A stretch of DNA of 64,000 bases from Herpetosiphon llansteffanensis (GCF_003205875.1 NZ_PUBZ01000169.1:84446-148445); one strand, 5' to 3'; numbered from the stretch's first letter, positions 1-8,977 are shown. A program made the numbers and translations. Notes: a model not told the origin generated them from the letters alone.

Positions 1-948
1 GTTCAAGCTTTGAGGCGCAACATTTTGCAATTCCATGACGCTGCGCACGTCCGATCCATCGCCATTGGCCAGATAAATCGTTGTTTTGGCTCCGTCGCGC
101 ACATAAAAAGCCATGGTTTTACCATCAGGCGACCAGCGCAAAAGATCGCTGTAATAGTTGTAGTCGCTCAGATCGAAGGGCAAGACCACGCCATCGTTCA
201 AGGTTTGGCGCACCAGATTAAAGTCTTCGAGATAAATCAGGCTGCCGCCGAGATCGGTTGGCACGCCGCCACCAGCTGCTTGAGTTGGCAAATCGCTTGA
301 TTCATTGGTCGGTACTGGCTCTGCGGTGGCATTGCCGCTGGCTTGGGTTGGCTCGCTAGTGGCGGTTGCTTCAACTTGGGGATTGGCAGCGGTTTCCTCG
401 GTTGGCTGCGCCAAATTGGTTGGCAAGGGTGTCCAGGTTGGCGCATTGGCCAGATTGCCACTGTTGCCACCGTTCGAATCTTTATTGACAAGGAAATATG
501 TGCCAGCACCGCCTGCCACCAAAACCAACGCCAAGCCACCGCCAATCAACCAGCGACCTGTTTTGTTTGATTTGGCAACCGGTTGTTGATAATTTGGTTG
601 TTGATAACTTGCTTGGTTATTGGGTGAATATTGCGGCAAGGCAAAATTGGGCTGGGTTGATGGCTCTTTGCCAAAGCCACCAAGCTTGCTGGTCGAGCTA
701 TCGTTTTGGTAATTTGGCAGGTTGACCACTTGGGTTGGTGGATCGTTCAATGGTTGGGTGCCACTACGCCGTGGCGCATACGGCGAATCATCGGTCGTAT
801 CGCTGCTGGGTAAGGGCTGCGAGCCAAAAACGCCGCTGCCAAGCGCTTGGGTCGATTGACCTGTTTCTGGCTGGCGCGAGCCACATTCGGAACAATAGAC
901 CGAGCCATCGGCCAGCGCCGCGCGACAAACCACACATGCTTGAGCCAT
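1..948 (-). CDS. Zinc-ribbon membrane protein with beta-propeller-like C-terminus (3' end outside window)
   Basis: The reading frame is open from an ATG at 948 to the window edge (316 codons), so the C-terminus is missing. The start has a good Shine-Dalgarno AAGGAG about 6 nt upstream. The N-terminus has two cysteine pairs (CVVC near residue 6 and CSEC near residue 19), a zinc-ribbon signature. A long Gln/Asn/Pro/Ser-rich stretch follows, then a single membrane segment near residue 130 (GGGLALVLVAGGAG) and a Thr/Pro/Ala-rich linker. After the linker comes LRWSPDGKTMAFYV, a typical PD40/TolB-type beta-propeller blade. I infer a membrane-anchored sensor or scaffold with a cytoplasmic zinc ribbon and an external propeller. 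The ligand is unknown. Confidence 0.85.
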   Translation of the reverse strand, partial: MAQACVVCRAALADGSVYCSECGSRQPETGQSTQALGSGVFGSQPLPSSDTTDDSPYAPRRSGTQPLNDPPTQVVNLPNYQNDSSTSKLGGFGKEPSTQPNFALPQYSPNNQASYQQPNYQQPVAKSNKTGRWLIGGGLALVLVAGGAGTYFLVNKDSNGGNSGNLANAPTWTPLPTNLAQPTEETAANPQVEATATSEPTQASGNATAEPVPTNESSDLPTQAAGGGVPTDLGGSLIYLEDFNLVRQTLNDGVVLPFDLSDYNYYSDLLRWSPDGKTMAFYVRDGAKTTIYLANGDGSDVRSVMELQNVAPQSLN

Positions 949-988
949 AACTACTCCTTACACACTGGCCTCATCAGAAGCCATTACG

Positions 989-2188
989 CTACATTTGCAC
1001 TCCCAAAACATCTGCAACGGTGAAAATATCTTTATCGCCCCGCCCCGACAGATTGACTAAAATAATGCTTTCTTTGCTCATGGTTGGGGCCAAACGCACA
1101 GCTTCGGCAATCGCATGCGACGATTCCAACGCTGGAATGATGCCCTCGGTGCGGCAGAGCAATTGAAACCCATTTAATGCTTCTTCGTCGGTGGCATAGG
1201 TATAGAAGGCCCGTTCTTCGTCGTGGAGCCAAGCGTGCTCTGGGCCTACAGCAGCATAATCGAGGCCAGCAGAAATGCTATGGGTATTGGCAATTTGGCC
1301 ATCGCTATTTTGCAATACATACGAACGTGTACCTTGGAAAACGCCCAAGCGCCCGCCAGCAAACCGCGCTGCATGGCGACCTGGCTCAATGCCATGGCCA
1401 CCAGCTTCAACGCCGCGCAGATCAACATGTTCATCGTTGATAAAGGGGTGGAAGATGCCAATCGCATTTGAGCCACCGCCAACACAGGCGATGATCGTAT
1501 CTGGCAGTTTGCCGGTTGCGGCTAAAATTTGTTCGCGCGCCTCGATGCCGATGATGCTTTGAAATTCGCGCACCATCAGCGGGTAGGGATGTGGGCCAAG
1601 CGCCGAGCCAAGCAAATAGTACGAATCTGGGTTGCTGACCCAATCGCGCATGGCTTCGTTGACTGCATCTTTGAGCGTTTTGGCCCCAGTGTTCACGCCG
1701 CGCACATCGGCTCCTAGCAAGCGCATGCGAAAGACGTTGGGTTTTTGGCGCTCCATATCTTCGGTGCCCATATAGACCACGCATTGCAGCCCAAGCAAGG
1801 CACAAACTGCTGCCGTCGCCACGCCGTGTTGGCCTGCGCCGGTTTCGGCGATAATGCGTTGCTTGCCCATGCGTTTGGCTAAAAGGCCTTGGCCAAGCGC
1901 ATTGTTGATTTTATGCGCGCCTGTGTGGGTCAGATCTTCGCGTTTGAGCCAAATTTGTGCTCCGCCAAGCTCTTCGGTCAAACGTCGAGCAAAGGTGAGC
2001 GCGGTTGGTCGGCCCGTGTAGGTGCGGTGCAAATGCGCCAATTCGGCCTGAAACTCAGGGTCGGTGCGAATGCGAAAGAAAGCCTCGGTCAATTCCTCAA
2101 TTGCTGCGACTAAGGTTTCGGGCACATAGCGCCCACCAAAATCGCCGTAGCGGCCATTTAACTCATCAAGAACAACGTGATCAGTCAT
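989..2188 (-). CDS. trpB: Tryptophan synthase beta subunit
   Basis: PLP enzyme that condenses indole with L-serine to make tryptophan, the last step of tryptophan synthesis, normally in an alpha2beta2 complex with TrpA. The 399-residue product has the family's usual length. It shows the N-terminal [15 protein letters not shown] block, the PLP lysine in HTGAHKINN (K93) and the glycine-rich phosphate loop GGGSNAIG. The frame stays open further upstream, but the ATG at 2188 follows AAAGGAACATCT and gives the standard N-terminus. It starts 10 bp after the stop of the SH3-like gene and probably shares its transcript. No trpA or other trp gene lies in the window, so the operon is split or the subunit is supplied from elsewhere. 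Confidence 0.97.
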   Translation of the reverse strand: MTDHVVLDELNGRYGDFGGRYVPETLVAAIEELTEAFFRIRTDPEFQAELAHLHRTYTGRPTALTFARRLTEELGGAQIWLKREDLTHTGAHKINNALGQGLLAKRMGKQRIIAETGAGQHGVATAAVCALLGLQCVVYMGTEDMERQKPNVFRMRLLGADVRGVNTGAKTLKDAVNEAMRDWVSNPDSYYLLGSALGPHPYPLMVREFQSIIGIEAREQILAATGKLPDTIIACVGGGSNAIGIFHPFINDEHVDLRGVEAGGHGIEPGRHAARFAGGRLGVFQGTRSYVLQNSDGQIANTHSISAGLDYAAVGPEHAWLHDEERAFYTYATDEEALNGFQLLCRTEGIIPALESSHAIAEAVRLAPTMSKESIILVNLSGRGDKDIFTVADVLGVQM

Positions 2189-2198
2189 AGATGTTCCT

Positions 2199-2741
2199 TT
2201 AGCGTGCTTGGATAAAATCTTCAGCGACCCAGCCTTGGCCAATTGCCGATTCGATCAGCCACCAGGTGTAATCATCGCCTGAGCGTGGCCCATCGACGAT
2301 CGTAATCACTTCGCCTGGATCAAGCGCCCCAATCGGTTCGCCTTGGATGCTTGGGTCGGGCCGGATGCGCACTTGTTCGAGCGTAATTGCCTCGCTGCCA
2401 ATTTCCAGCACCAATTGAGTTGGAGTTGGTGGGGCTGGGGTGGCAATTGTAAATGGCGGGAAGGTTGGCGAAGCAGTGACTGGCGTTACAGTTACCATCA
2501 CAACTAATGGCGTTGGTTGAGCGCTCAAAACGCCGCGATCGCGTAAAAACCAACCGCCAGCAAGCCCCACCAGCAACAGCGCCGGAATCAAAAAATAGAG
2601 GAAATTTGGCTTTGGTTTGGGTGGGCCATTGACAATTTCGTCATAGCCACGCTTATAATCGTGGTAGGTGTGATAAAACAATTGATTCAGCGTGCCTTCT
2701 TCAGCATCACGCCGTCCCTGATCATAATATGGCGAGGGCAT
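2199..2741 (-). CDS. Single-span membrane protein with C-terminal SH3-like domain
   Basis: The 180-residue protein has a soluble N-terminus rich in Tyr, Asp and Glu (about 1-45), one membrane segment ([17 protein letters not shown], about 48-65), a Thr/Pro-rich linker (about 75-110) and a C-terminal domain ending [11 protein letters not shown]. That ending, preceded by VRIRPDPS and EVITIVDGP, is a bacterial SH3-like (SH3b) pattern, usually a cell-wall or peptide-binding module. GGAG lies just before the ATG. It is the first gene of a two-gene unit with trpB and has a clear promoter. The association with trpB has no obvious functional logic, and I do not recognise a named family. Confidence 0.85.
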   Translation of the reverse strand: MPSPYYDQGRRDAEEGTLNQLFYHTYHDYKRGYDEIVNGPPKPKPNFLYFLIPALLLVGLAGGWFLRDRGVLSAQPTPLVVMVTVTPVTASPTFPPFTIATPAPPTPTQLVLEIGSEAITLEQVRIRPDPSIQGEPIGALDPGEVITIVDGPRSGDDYTWWLIESAIGQGWVAEDFIQAR

Positions 2742-2771
2742 ATCAACACTCCATAAAAGCCATGTTTGACC

Positions 2772-2800
2772 TTAGTATCATTCTCTGGCAATTTTGTCAA
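2772..2800 (-). promoter_or_regulatory. Sigma70-type promoter for the SH3-like gene and trpB
   Basis: On the minus strand TTGACA (2795-2800) is followed after exactly 17 bp by TACTAA (2772-2777). A TG one base upstream gives an extended -10. It is 30 bp upstream of the ATG at 2741 and its -35 overlaps the last codons of rnhB. Confidence 0.7.
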
Positions 2801-3420
2801 TCAACAAAGGCCGCAAGCGGCTTAAATGAGCGTCGATGCAGCTGGGTTGGGCCGTGCGCTGCCAAGGCTTGTTGATGTTGGGCCGTGCCATAGCCTTTAT
2901 GTGCTGCCCAGCCATAGCGAGCATCACGCTGATCATACTCGTGCATCAGATTATCGCGATAGACTTTAGCCACAATTGAAGCTGCCGCCACCGAAATGCT
3001 GACTGCATCGCCTTTGGGCAGCGAGCGTTGCAATACTGGCAATTCTGGCAATTTAACCCAATCGATCACCAAGCCATCGGGCAAGGCTGGCAGGCTCAAA
3101 ACTGCATGCATCATCGCCCATTTGGTGGCAGTTGCAATGCCAAATAAATCAATGAGATGGGCGGAAACCACGCCCAGCCCAATGCCGCTGGCCAATTGAC
3201 GAATGCGCAAGGCCATTGCTTGGCGCGCTTCGGCACTAAGCGTTTTCGAATCGTTGATGCCTGCTAAAGCAGTTGGGTCGTTGAGCAAGGGTTGCGGAAA
3301 GATCACCGCCGCTGCAACCACGGGACCAGCCCAGCAGCCACGGCCAACTTCATCAACGCCCGCCACAAGCTGCGCACCTTTATTCCAAAGTTGTTGTTCT
3401 TCGTAAATTCCAATTGTCAT
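2797..3420 (-). CDS. rnhB: Ribonuclease HII
   Basis: Cleaves the RNA strand of RNA-DNA hybrids and removes single ribonucleotides misincorporated in DNA. The 207-residue length is normal for the family. The diagnostic motif GVDEVGRG (residues 21-28) carries the catalytic Asp and Glu, and the later VSISVAAASIVAKVYRD block carries further active-site residues. It lies downstream of the methyltransferase gene on the same strand, 72 bp away, in a spacer with no clear promoter, so cotranscription is possible. Confidence 0.95.
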   Translation of the reverse strand: MTIGIYEEQQLWNKGAQLVAGVDEVGRGCWAGPVVAAAVIFPQPLLNDPTALAGINDSKTLSAEARQAMALRIRQLASGIGLGVVSAHLIDLFGIATATKWAMMHAVLSLPALPDGLVIDWVKLPELPVLQRSLPKGDAVSISVAAASIVAKVYRDNLMHEYDQRDARYGWAAHKGYGTAQHQQALAAHGPTQLHRRSFKPLAAFVD

Positions 3421-3492
3421 AGGTTGGTTATTGAGGGCTGGGGATTGGGGCTGGTTTGCGCCAGATCCTAATCCTATCTAATTATCAAGAGC

Positions 3493-4137
3493 TTATTGGG
3501 CTTTCTCGGCGATAAAAATTTGGACTTGCGAGCGGCCAACTTGCTTAATCTGCGTGCTGACGCGAAAGCCTGCTTCGTGCAAGCGCTGAATTCGTGGGTC
3601 GAGCTGGCTGGTTGGCACATCGGGGTTGCTTTGCCGCCCAAAGACAAGCCGATAGATCAAGCCAATTACGAATGCATACAGGCCATTGGGAATACTGCCG
3701 CCATCGACAATATACAGCTTGCCATCAGCGGTTAGCACGCGCTGAATCTCGGCCAAGCTGCGGCGATCAAATAAATAGGGCGCGGGAAAGGTCGAAAGCA
3801 GCGCCGACCAACTGGCATCGGCGTATGGCAAGGCTTGGGCAACTGCGCGCACCAACTTTGCTTTCACTACACGGCGACGGCTCAAGGCCAACATTTGGCG
3901 CGATTCATCAAGGCCAATTGTTAAACTCGCTTGGGTTTGGCGAGCTTTTTGCACATAGCCCGTGCCACAACCAAGCTCAAGCAATGGCTGATCGGCAATT
4001 TCGGGTAAGGCTGCCAATACCCATTGGCTCCAATAGCCTTGCGACATGAGCCACGCTACCAGATCGTAGCTAAACGCACCTTCGTGATAAAAGCGCTCAA
4101 AAGCCCAAATAACCAAGCGTTGCATTCGTTGCAGCAT
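3493..4137 (-). CDS. Class I SAM-dependent methyltransferase
   Basis: The 214-residue product has the SAM-binding motif I LLELGCGTGYVQ and the later LSTFPAPYLF and LYIVDGG strands of the Rossmann-like methyltransferase fold, of the UbiE/type-11 kind. The substrate cannot be told from sequence. The C-terminus carries a hydrophobic stretch (IPNGLYAFVIGLIYRLVFG), which suggests membrane association or a lipid-like substrate. I chose the ATG at 4137, preceded by GGGAG, rather than the upstream GTG at 4185. It follows rplS by about 80 bp on the same strand and may be partly read from the rplS promoter. Confidence 0.88.
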   Translation of the reverse strand: MLQRMQRLVIWAFERFYHEGAFSYDLVAWLMSQGYWSQWVLAALPEIADQPLLELGCGTGYVQKARQTQASLTIGLDESRQMLALSRRRVVKAKLVRAVAQALPYADASWSALLSTFPAPYLFDRRSLAEIQRVLTADGKLYIVDGGSIPNGLYAFVIGLIYRLVFGRQSNPDVPTSQLDPRIQRLHEAGFRVSTQIKQVGRSQVQIFIAEKAQ

Positions 4138-4218
4138 AGCCAAAGCTCCCAAAAATACAAACGCGAGTGCAGGCTTGGCCCACACCCGCGCAGGGTTTTG
4201 CAGCTATAACGAAAACGA

Positions 4219-4575
4219 TTAACCGCGGCGTTCTTTGATCCGAGCGGCTTTACCAGTACGACCGCGCAGGTAGTACAGGTTGGCTTGGCGAACTTTACCA
4301 GTCCGCACCAGCTTCACGCCGTCGATACGGGGTGAGTGCAGCAAGAACGTTCGTTCAACGCCAATACCGTGTGAGGCAATCCGGCGCACGGTGAAGTTTT
4401 CGTTCACACCCATGCGGCGGCGGCGAATTACGACACCTTCAAAGTCTTGAATCCGTTCGCGCGTACCTTCAACAACCTTGACGCTCACGCGAACCGTGTC
4501 GCCAACGCGGAATTCTGGCACATCTTTGCGCAGATATTCGTTTTCAATTTCGTGAATGACGGGAGCCTGTTGCAT
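4219..4575 (-). CDS. rplS: 50S ribosomal protein L19
   Basis: L19 sits at the 30S-50S interface of the ribosome. The 118-residue product shows the full family signature: FRVGDTVRV near the N-terminus, the [12 protein letters not shown] block, [22 protein letters not shown] and the basic C-terminus [20 protein letters not shown]. In many bacteria rplS is with trmD and rimM; here it is followed by a methyltransferase that is not TrmD, and rimM is not in view. It has its own promoter (4735-4763) and a leader of about 150 nt that contains a perfect hairpin, so regulation through the leader is plausible. Confidence 0.97.
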   Translation of the reverse strand: MQQAPVIHEIENEYLRKDVPEFRVGDTVRVSVKVVEGTRERIQDFEGVVIRRRRMGVNENFTVRRIASHGIGVERTFLLHSPRIDGVKLVRTGKVRQANLYYLRGRTGKAARIKERRG

Positions 4576-4681
4576 TGCTCTGCCTTTGCATTTCTAACGC
4601 GTAGAGCCGTATCTCTCGGCGCTGGTTGAATAGTTAAATTTCATTGGCATACAGCGGATACGGTCGCTGGACAAACAACAA

Positions 4682-4701
4682 GCGTGTGAAGCTTCACACG
4701 C
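4682..4701 (-). promoter_or_regulatory. Perfect palindrome in the rplS leader
   Basis: A 20-bp perfect inverted repeat (arms GCGTGTGAAG and CTTCACACGC) lies in the predicted rplS leader, about 30-45 nt after the inferred start of transcription. On the minus strand it is followed by CTTGTTGTTTG, a U-containing but weak terminator tail. It could be an attenuator, a protein-binding stem or an operator. Confidence 0.5.
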
Positions 4702-4734
4702 CGTTTCTTTTCGTGCCAATCAATTGACCGCGCG

Positions 4735-4763
4735 ATTATAGCATAGCTGGTTAGTTATGGCAA
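4735..4763 (-). promoter_or_regulatory. Promoter of rplS
   Basis: Minus-strand TTGCCA (4758-4763), a 17-bp spacer and TATAAT (4735-4740), with TGC directly before the -10 (extended -10). Transcription would start near 4728. Confidence 0.75.
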
Positions 4764-4782
4764 CTGCGCGTGGCTACGATTG

Positions 4783-4995
4783 GGGCATGCCCTCACCCCC
4801 CAGCCTCCTTCTTACAAGGGTAGGTTTTGAGCGATTGATGGTGGCATGGAGCGTTCCCTCACCCCCCAACCCCCTCGCCCACTGCACGCGGGCGAGGGGG
4901 AGCCGACCGTTGTGCACCAAGAATTGCGACAAGAACCACGACATTAAAGCCCCTCTCCCGCGCCACGGGAGAGGGGTTGGGGTGAGGGCATGCCC
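4783..4995. repeat. Palindromic repeat element with CCCTCACCCC ends
   Basis: The spacer from 4576 to 5076 holds no gene apart from the rplS control signals. Most of it is a 213-bp element that begins GGGCATGCCCTCACCCC (4783-4799) and ends with its exact complement (4979-4995). Inside are G/C-rich blocks such as GCGGGCGAGGGGGAGC and GCCCCTCTCCCG that pair with each other. Related copies occur at 43841-43992 and 63731-64000. No transposase is encoded, so it is a MITE- or REP-like non-coding repeat. Confidence 0.8.
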
Positions 4996-5076
4996 AAAAT
5001 TCTTACAATCCTAATTTACTTAATCCCCGTGCTATACTTGGCCAATGCTGGCACTTAATTGAATAGGATCATGGCT

Positions 5077-5991
5077 ATGCGCGCATTGTTTTTGGGCTTG
5101 TTGGCCTCGCTGTTTTTTGCCTCGACTTTTGTGCTCAATCGCTTGATGGAGTTGGCTGGCGGCCATTGGCTGTGGAGCGCGAGCCTGCGTTATCTGTTTA
5201 TGCTGGTTCCGCTGGTGGCGATTGTGGCTTGGCGCGGCAAGTTGGGCTTGGTGCTGCGCGAGTTACGCCAACAACCTTGGCAATGGCTGTGGTGGAGCAC
5301 GATTGGCTTTGGTTTGTTTTATGCGCCGCTCTGTTTTGCCGCCAAATACGCTCCTGCTTGGCTGGTTGCGAGCACATGGCAGATTACGATTATTGCGGGA
5401 GCGTTAGTTGCACCCTTGCTCCAAGCCAAATCAGCCCCCAACCAAGCAGCTTGGCATTGGCGTAGTTTGGCAATTTCGGGCTTGATTCTGGCGGGCGTGG
5501 CGGTGATTCAGTTGCAACATGCGGCCACGATTGGCTGGCGCGACGTGCTTTTGGGCTTTGTGCCTGTGGTGATTGCCGCTTTCGCCTATCCGCTTGGTAA
5601 TCGAGCTATGATGCAGCTGTGTGGCCAACGCTTGGCAACCTTCGAACGCGTCTTGGGCATGACGATTGCCAGCTTGCCCTTTTGGCTTGTTTTAGCAGCC
5701 GTGGCGGCAAGCACGGTTGGTTGGCCAAGCTCAAGCCAAATTGGCCAATCGATGCTGGTTGCACTATTGGCGGGCGTGATTGCCACGGTGCTCTTTTTCA
5801 AAGCTACCGATTTGGCCCAGCATCACCAAGGCCAATTGGCGGCGGTTGAAGCAACCCAAGCTGGCGAAGTGGTCTTTGCCTTGGTTGGGGAAATTGTATT
5901 GTTGAACAGTCCTGCGCCAAGCGTCATGACCTTGCTTGGCATTGGCGTGATTATCATCGGCATGGTTTTGCACAGTTGGCTCAGCCACTAA
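5077..5991 (+). CDS. EmrE/DMT-family multidrug or metabolite exporter
   Basis: An integral membrane protein of 304 residues with about ten hydrophobic helices, beginning MRALFLGLLASLFFASTFV. Layout and length fit the drug/metabolite transporter superfamily, in particular the multidrug-resistance efflux branch with two five-helix halves. ATG codons at 5071 and 5077 are both possible; AGGAT at 5065-5069 is too close to the first and well placed for the second. An extended -10 (TGCTATACT, 5030-5038) lies upstream. The substrate is unknown. It stands alone, downstream of the palindromic repeat. Confidence 0.87.
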   Translation: MRALFLGLLASLFFASTFVLNRLMELAGGHWLWSASLRYLFMLVPLVAIVAWRGKLGLVLRELRQQPWQWLWWSTIGFGLFYAPLCFAAKYAPAWLVASTWQITIIAGALVAPLLQAKSAPNQAAWHWRSLAISGLILAGVAVIQLQHAATIGWRDVLLGFVPVVIAAFAYPLGNRAMMQLCGQRLATFERVLGMTIASLPFWLVLAAVAASTVGWPSSSQIGQSMLVALLAGVIATVLFFKATDLAQHHQGQLAAVEATQAGEVVFALVGEIVLLNSPAPSVMTLLGIGVIIIGMVLHSWLSH

Positions 5992-6055
5992 AGCCATTTA
6001 ACATCCATTTAGGCTTGCTATGCTGCTTCTATCACTATTTAGAAGGAGCAAGGCT

Positions 6056-7147
6056 ATGCTACGTCGCTTAGTATGGATTGGAATACTGTTGCTGTTGGTT
6101 GGTTGCCAACAGCCACCACAGCAACTTGCCTGTTTTCGTCCGCTGATAACCACACCCACTACCCAACTGGCAACAGGCCAACGTTTGGTAATACTGGATC
6201 GGATTCTGGCGATTGAACCAGCGCCTACCAAGCCAATCACATTACAATTTGCCTTAGTCAATGATCCATTAACGCGCTTTAGTTTCAATTTCAATCAAAA
6301 AAATAACCACGTTAAGTTTGTCGATCTAGAAAACTTTTTTCATATCAAGCCTGTTGCAACGCTTGAATGCCAAGATACATTTGTGCCACAAAATTATTCA
6401 TTTGTGTTAGAGATTATTTCCAACACCAAAACGTATACTCAACCATTTGATGTGAGCTACAAAGCTGATATTAATGACTTTAATTTTTATGATCTGCGAT
6501 TTACTCAATCAATAAATGTGACATTAATAATGTTTGCTATTATTGCTATTGGATTGATATTTTTATTAATTATGTATAGTATAATTTGGATTACAATATT
6601 TAGAAATAAATTATATATCAAGAAATTAATAATAATTATTTTATTGATTAAGTTAGCTTTAGTAATATTTATCTTCCATATTGATTTTTATAATGTTAAT
6701 CAAAAAACAACCCTTTATTGTTACTCCATGATTACGGTTGCTAATGAAAAATATCAACCATTAGGCGAAGGCATAAAAATGTTTCCAAATGCAATTCAAA
6801 GCCAAGATCCTGATCTTAATTTTTATCCTATGTATACCGACATCTCTGACGACGGGAATAACTATATGTATAATCCCTATCGATTTTACTTCAAACATAT
6901 GCCAGTGCTAAGTTCTCTTCCCACCTATCCTAATTGTAATCGAGAATTTGATTTTACGTATATTGATATGTATCTTTTTAAACAAAATAATGAAGTTAGC
7001 ACTATTCCAATTATAATCAAACCATTGTATAAAGATAATCTTGCTAATAATATTGGTTTTATTCGTGCCTATGATTTTGCCGGAGCAATGTTGACCTTAT
7101 CAATCTTTTCAATTCCAATGCTGTGGTTTATCCGCTCGCAGCGCTGA
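6056..7147 (+). CDS. AT-rich orphan lipoprotein with internal membrane helices
   Basis: The 363-residue product starts MLRRLVWIGILLLLVGC, a lipoprotein signal peptide with lipobox LVGC, after a strong AGAAGGAG. After about 140 residues of likely external sequence come two long hydrophobic segments (ALIMFAIIAIGLIFLLIMY-like near residue 165 and LIIIILLIKLALVIFIF near 195), then another external region and a last helix near the C-terminus. I recognise no family. From about 6280 onward the DNA is strikingly A+T-rich (runs such as TTATTTTATTG) beside the G+C-richer neighbours, and codons end in A/T. This suggests recent acquisition or relaxed selection. A protein that combines a lipobox with several later helices is unusual. 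Confidence 0.75.
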   Translation: MLRRLVWIGILLLLVGCQQPPQQLACFRPLITTPTTQLATGQRLVILDRILAIEPAPTKPITLQFALVNDPLTRFSFNFNQKNNHVKFVDLENFFHIKPVATLECQDTFVPQNYSFVLEIISNTKTYTQPFDVSYKADINDFNFYDLRFTQSINVTLIMFAIIAIGLIFLLIMYSIIWITIFRNKLYIKKLIIIILLIKLALVIFIFHIDFYNVNQKTTLYCYSMITVANEKYQPLGEGIKMFPNAIQSQDPDLNFYPMYTDISDDGNNYMYNPYRFYFKHMPVLSSLPTYPNCNREFDFTYIDMYLFKQNNEVSTIPIIIKPLYKDNLANNIGFIRAYDFAGAMLTLSIFSIPMLWFIRSQR

Positions 7148-7234
7148 GTCGTGGCAGACATTTGTCGCTGAAGCTTGCCGAGCCATCTGCTAAACTACGC
7201 CTACTGGATTATTGCAGGCTGCGAAAGGATCGCT

Positions 7235-8329
7235 ATGAGCAAGCCGATTAATCTCCACGAGTATGAGCAACAGGCAATGGCGCTGTTGGAAGGCCCAACC
7301 TGCGATTATTATGCAGGCGGCTGCGAGGATGAAGTAACGCTACGGGCTAATCTGCAATCATTTGAGCAGGTGCGCTTGCGGCCCCGATTTTTGGTCGATG
7401 TGCGCGAGGTTTCGACTGCAACAACCCTGCTTGGCAAGCAGCTTGATTCGCCCATTCTCGTCGCGCCATCGGCTTATCATGGCTTGGCCCATGCCGAGGG
7501 CGAATGTGAAACTGCGCGCGGCGTGGCTCAGGCTGGCTCGTTATTCACCGTCAGCACCTTGGCCACTCGTTCGCTGGAAGAAGTGGCTGCTGCCGCCGAA
7601 TGCCCGCTCTGGTTTCAATTGTATGTCTATCGCGATCGCAGCGTTTCCGAGCGCTTGATTGCTCGCGCTGAGGCCGCAGGCTACCAAGCTTTGATGCTGA
7701 CGATTGATCGGCCTTGGCTTGGGCGACGTGAGCGCGAGTTGCGCAGCGGTTTTGGCGTGCCTGCCCATCTGAGCATGGCGAATTTTCGCGATGTGCCAGC
7801 CGCCCAAAATTATCGCCGCGCTGGCCCGAACGCCTTGCCCGACCCCAAAGCCGATATGTTTGATGCTGGCTTGACTTGGGAATCGATCGCATGGTTGCGC
7901 TCAGTTACCAGCTTGCCAATCATTGTCAAAGGCATTTTGACCGCTGAAGATGCAGGCTTGGCGGCGCAAGCAGGCGCGGCGGCGGTGGTGGTTTCAAATC
8001 ATGGTGGCCGCCAAATTGATGGTACGGTGACCACACTCGAAGCCTTGCCCGAAGTTGCTGCCGCTTTAGCTGACAGCCCTTGCGAAATTTATATCGATGG
8101 CGGTATTCGGCGGGGCAGCGATGCGCTCAAAGCCTTGGCTCTCGGCGCGCGGGCAATCATGCTTGGGCGGCCTGTCTTGTGGGGCTTAGCGGTTGCTGGC
8201 AGCGCTGGGGTTGCCGATGTGCTGACGATTATGCAGCGCGAATTGCAACGCTCAATGGCGCTCTGTGGCCGCCCGAATTTAGCCAGCATCGATCGCAGCC
8301 TCGTCCGCCCAAGTGGGATGATATTCTAA
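7235..8329 (+). CDS. FMN-dependent alpha-hydroxy-acid oxidase (lactate/glycolate oxidase family)
   Basis: The 364-residue enzyme of the (S)-2-hydroxy-acid oxidase family oxidises substrates such as lactate or glycolate to the 2-oxo acid using FMN, usually passing electrons to O2. Evidence: the N-terminal RLRPRFLVDV block, the substrate/FMN strand LPIIVKGILTAEDA, the active-site SNHGGRQIDG with its catalytic His and Arg, and the FMN phosphate site IYIDGGIRRGSD. ATG at 7235 follows AAAGGATCGCT and gives the standard N-terminus. The gene appears monocistronic. Sequence alone does not separate lactate, glycolate or mandelate preference. Confidence 0.92.
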   Translation: MSKPINLHEYEQQAMALLEGPTCDYYAGGCEDEVTLRANLQSFEQVRLRPRFLVDVREVSTATTLLGKQLDSPILVAPSAYHGLAHAEGECETARGVAQAGSLFTVSTLATRSLEEVAAAAECPLWFQLYVYRDRSVSERLIARAEAAGYQALMLTIDRPWLGRRERELRSGFGVPAHLSMANFRDVPAAQNYRRAGPNALPDPKADMFDAGLTWESIAWLRSVTSLPIIVKGILTAEDAGLAAQAGAAAVVVSNHGGRQIDGTVTTLEALPEVAAALADSPCEIYIDGGIRRGSDALKALALGARAIMLGRPVLWGLAVAGSAGVADVLTIMQRELQRSMALCGRPNLASIDRSLVRPSGMIF

Positions 8330-8699
8330 TAAAAGGATGAAGGATGAGGGATGAAGGATGAAGAACAGAGCGTTTGGGGATCAGGGGTCGGGGGCTGGGT
8401 ATCAGGCTATGGGCTACAAAACAGTTCTTCGCGATCTTCGTGTCCTTCGCGGTTCCGTCCTTCGTGCTCTTCGTGCTCTTCGTGGATCAATCCGTTAACG
8501 CAGCGGCGCAGAGCATAGAGGGCTATAGGCTATGGGCTATCGGAACGATTTTGAGTATTCCCAGAATTTAGACCCAATAGCCAAAAGCCTGTAGCCTATA
8601 GCCAACAACCCTTCGTGTCCTTCGTGGCCTTCGCGGTTTCCGTCCTTCGTGCTCTTCGTGCGCTTCGTGGATCAAAGCCTGACCCCTCGCGCCCAATGG
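8330..8699. repeat. Mosaic of short intergenic repeat modules
   Basis: This gap has no gene. It begins with ATGAAGG/ATGAGGG heptamers (8338-8364), then a GGGGATCAGGGGTCGGGGG block, GGCTATGGGCTA words, TTCGTGTCCTTCGCGG-type words (8435-8495 and 8611-8675), a GCAGCGGCGCAGAGC block (8500-8516) and more TATAGGCTATGGGCTATCGG. The same modules recur in the spacers at 12.3, 28.2-28.9, 31.9-32.3, 43.7-44.1, 48.9 and 63.6 kb. Confidence 0.8.
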
Positions 8700-8725
8700 T
8701 ATAATCAAGCTAGGAGGTCGTACCC

Positions 8726-8977
8726 ATGAATGGATTTATGATTGGCTTGACCCTAACAATGATCGTTGGTGGCTTGATCCTGATTGTGGGGCCAATTTAT
8801 TTGCGCCGTCGTTGGGATAACGAGACCCAGCGCAATTGGGAACACGACGAATTTGATCGTAAGGTCAAGCGCTATAACGACGATATTGCCAATCGTCAGC
8901 GCGATTACGATATTGTGAATGTGCTGAGTGGCCGCGAAACGCCAACCGTGGTTGATCGCTACCGTGATAAAGATTAA
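8726..8977 (+). CDS. Small single-span membrane protein
   Basis: An 83-residue protein with one N-terminal membrane helix (about residues 4-26, ending in GPIYLRRRW) and a charged cytoplasmic tail rich in Asp, Arg and Asn. The start is well supported by AGGAGGT 7 bp upstream. An extended -10 (TGGTATAAT, 8697-8705) lies 20 bp before the start at the edge of the repeat mosaic. The next gene, an ECF-type ATPase, begins 17 bp after the stop, so the two may be cotranscribed. No family recognised. Confidence 0.75.
   Translation: MNGFMIGLTLTMIVGGLILIVGPIYLRRRWDNETQRNWEHDEFDRKVKRYNDDIANRQRDYDIVNVLSGRETPTVVDRYRDKD

Noticed and set aside
747..935. Minus-strand 62-codon frame near the window start
   Set aside because: It is an alternative frame inside the truncated zinc-ribbon gene, which has the ribosome site and the cysteine motifs.
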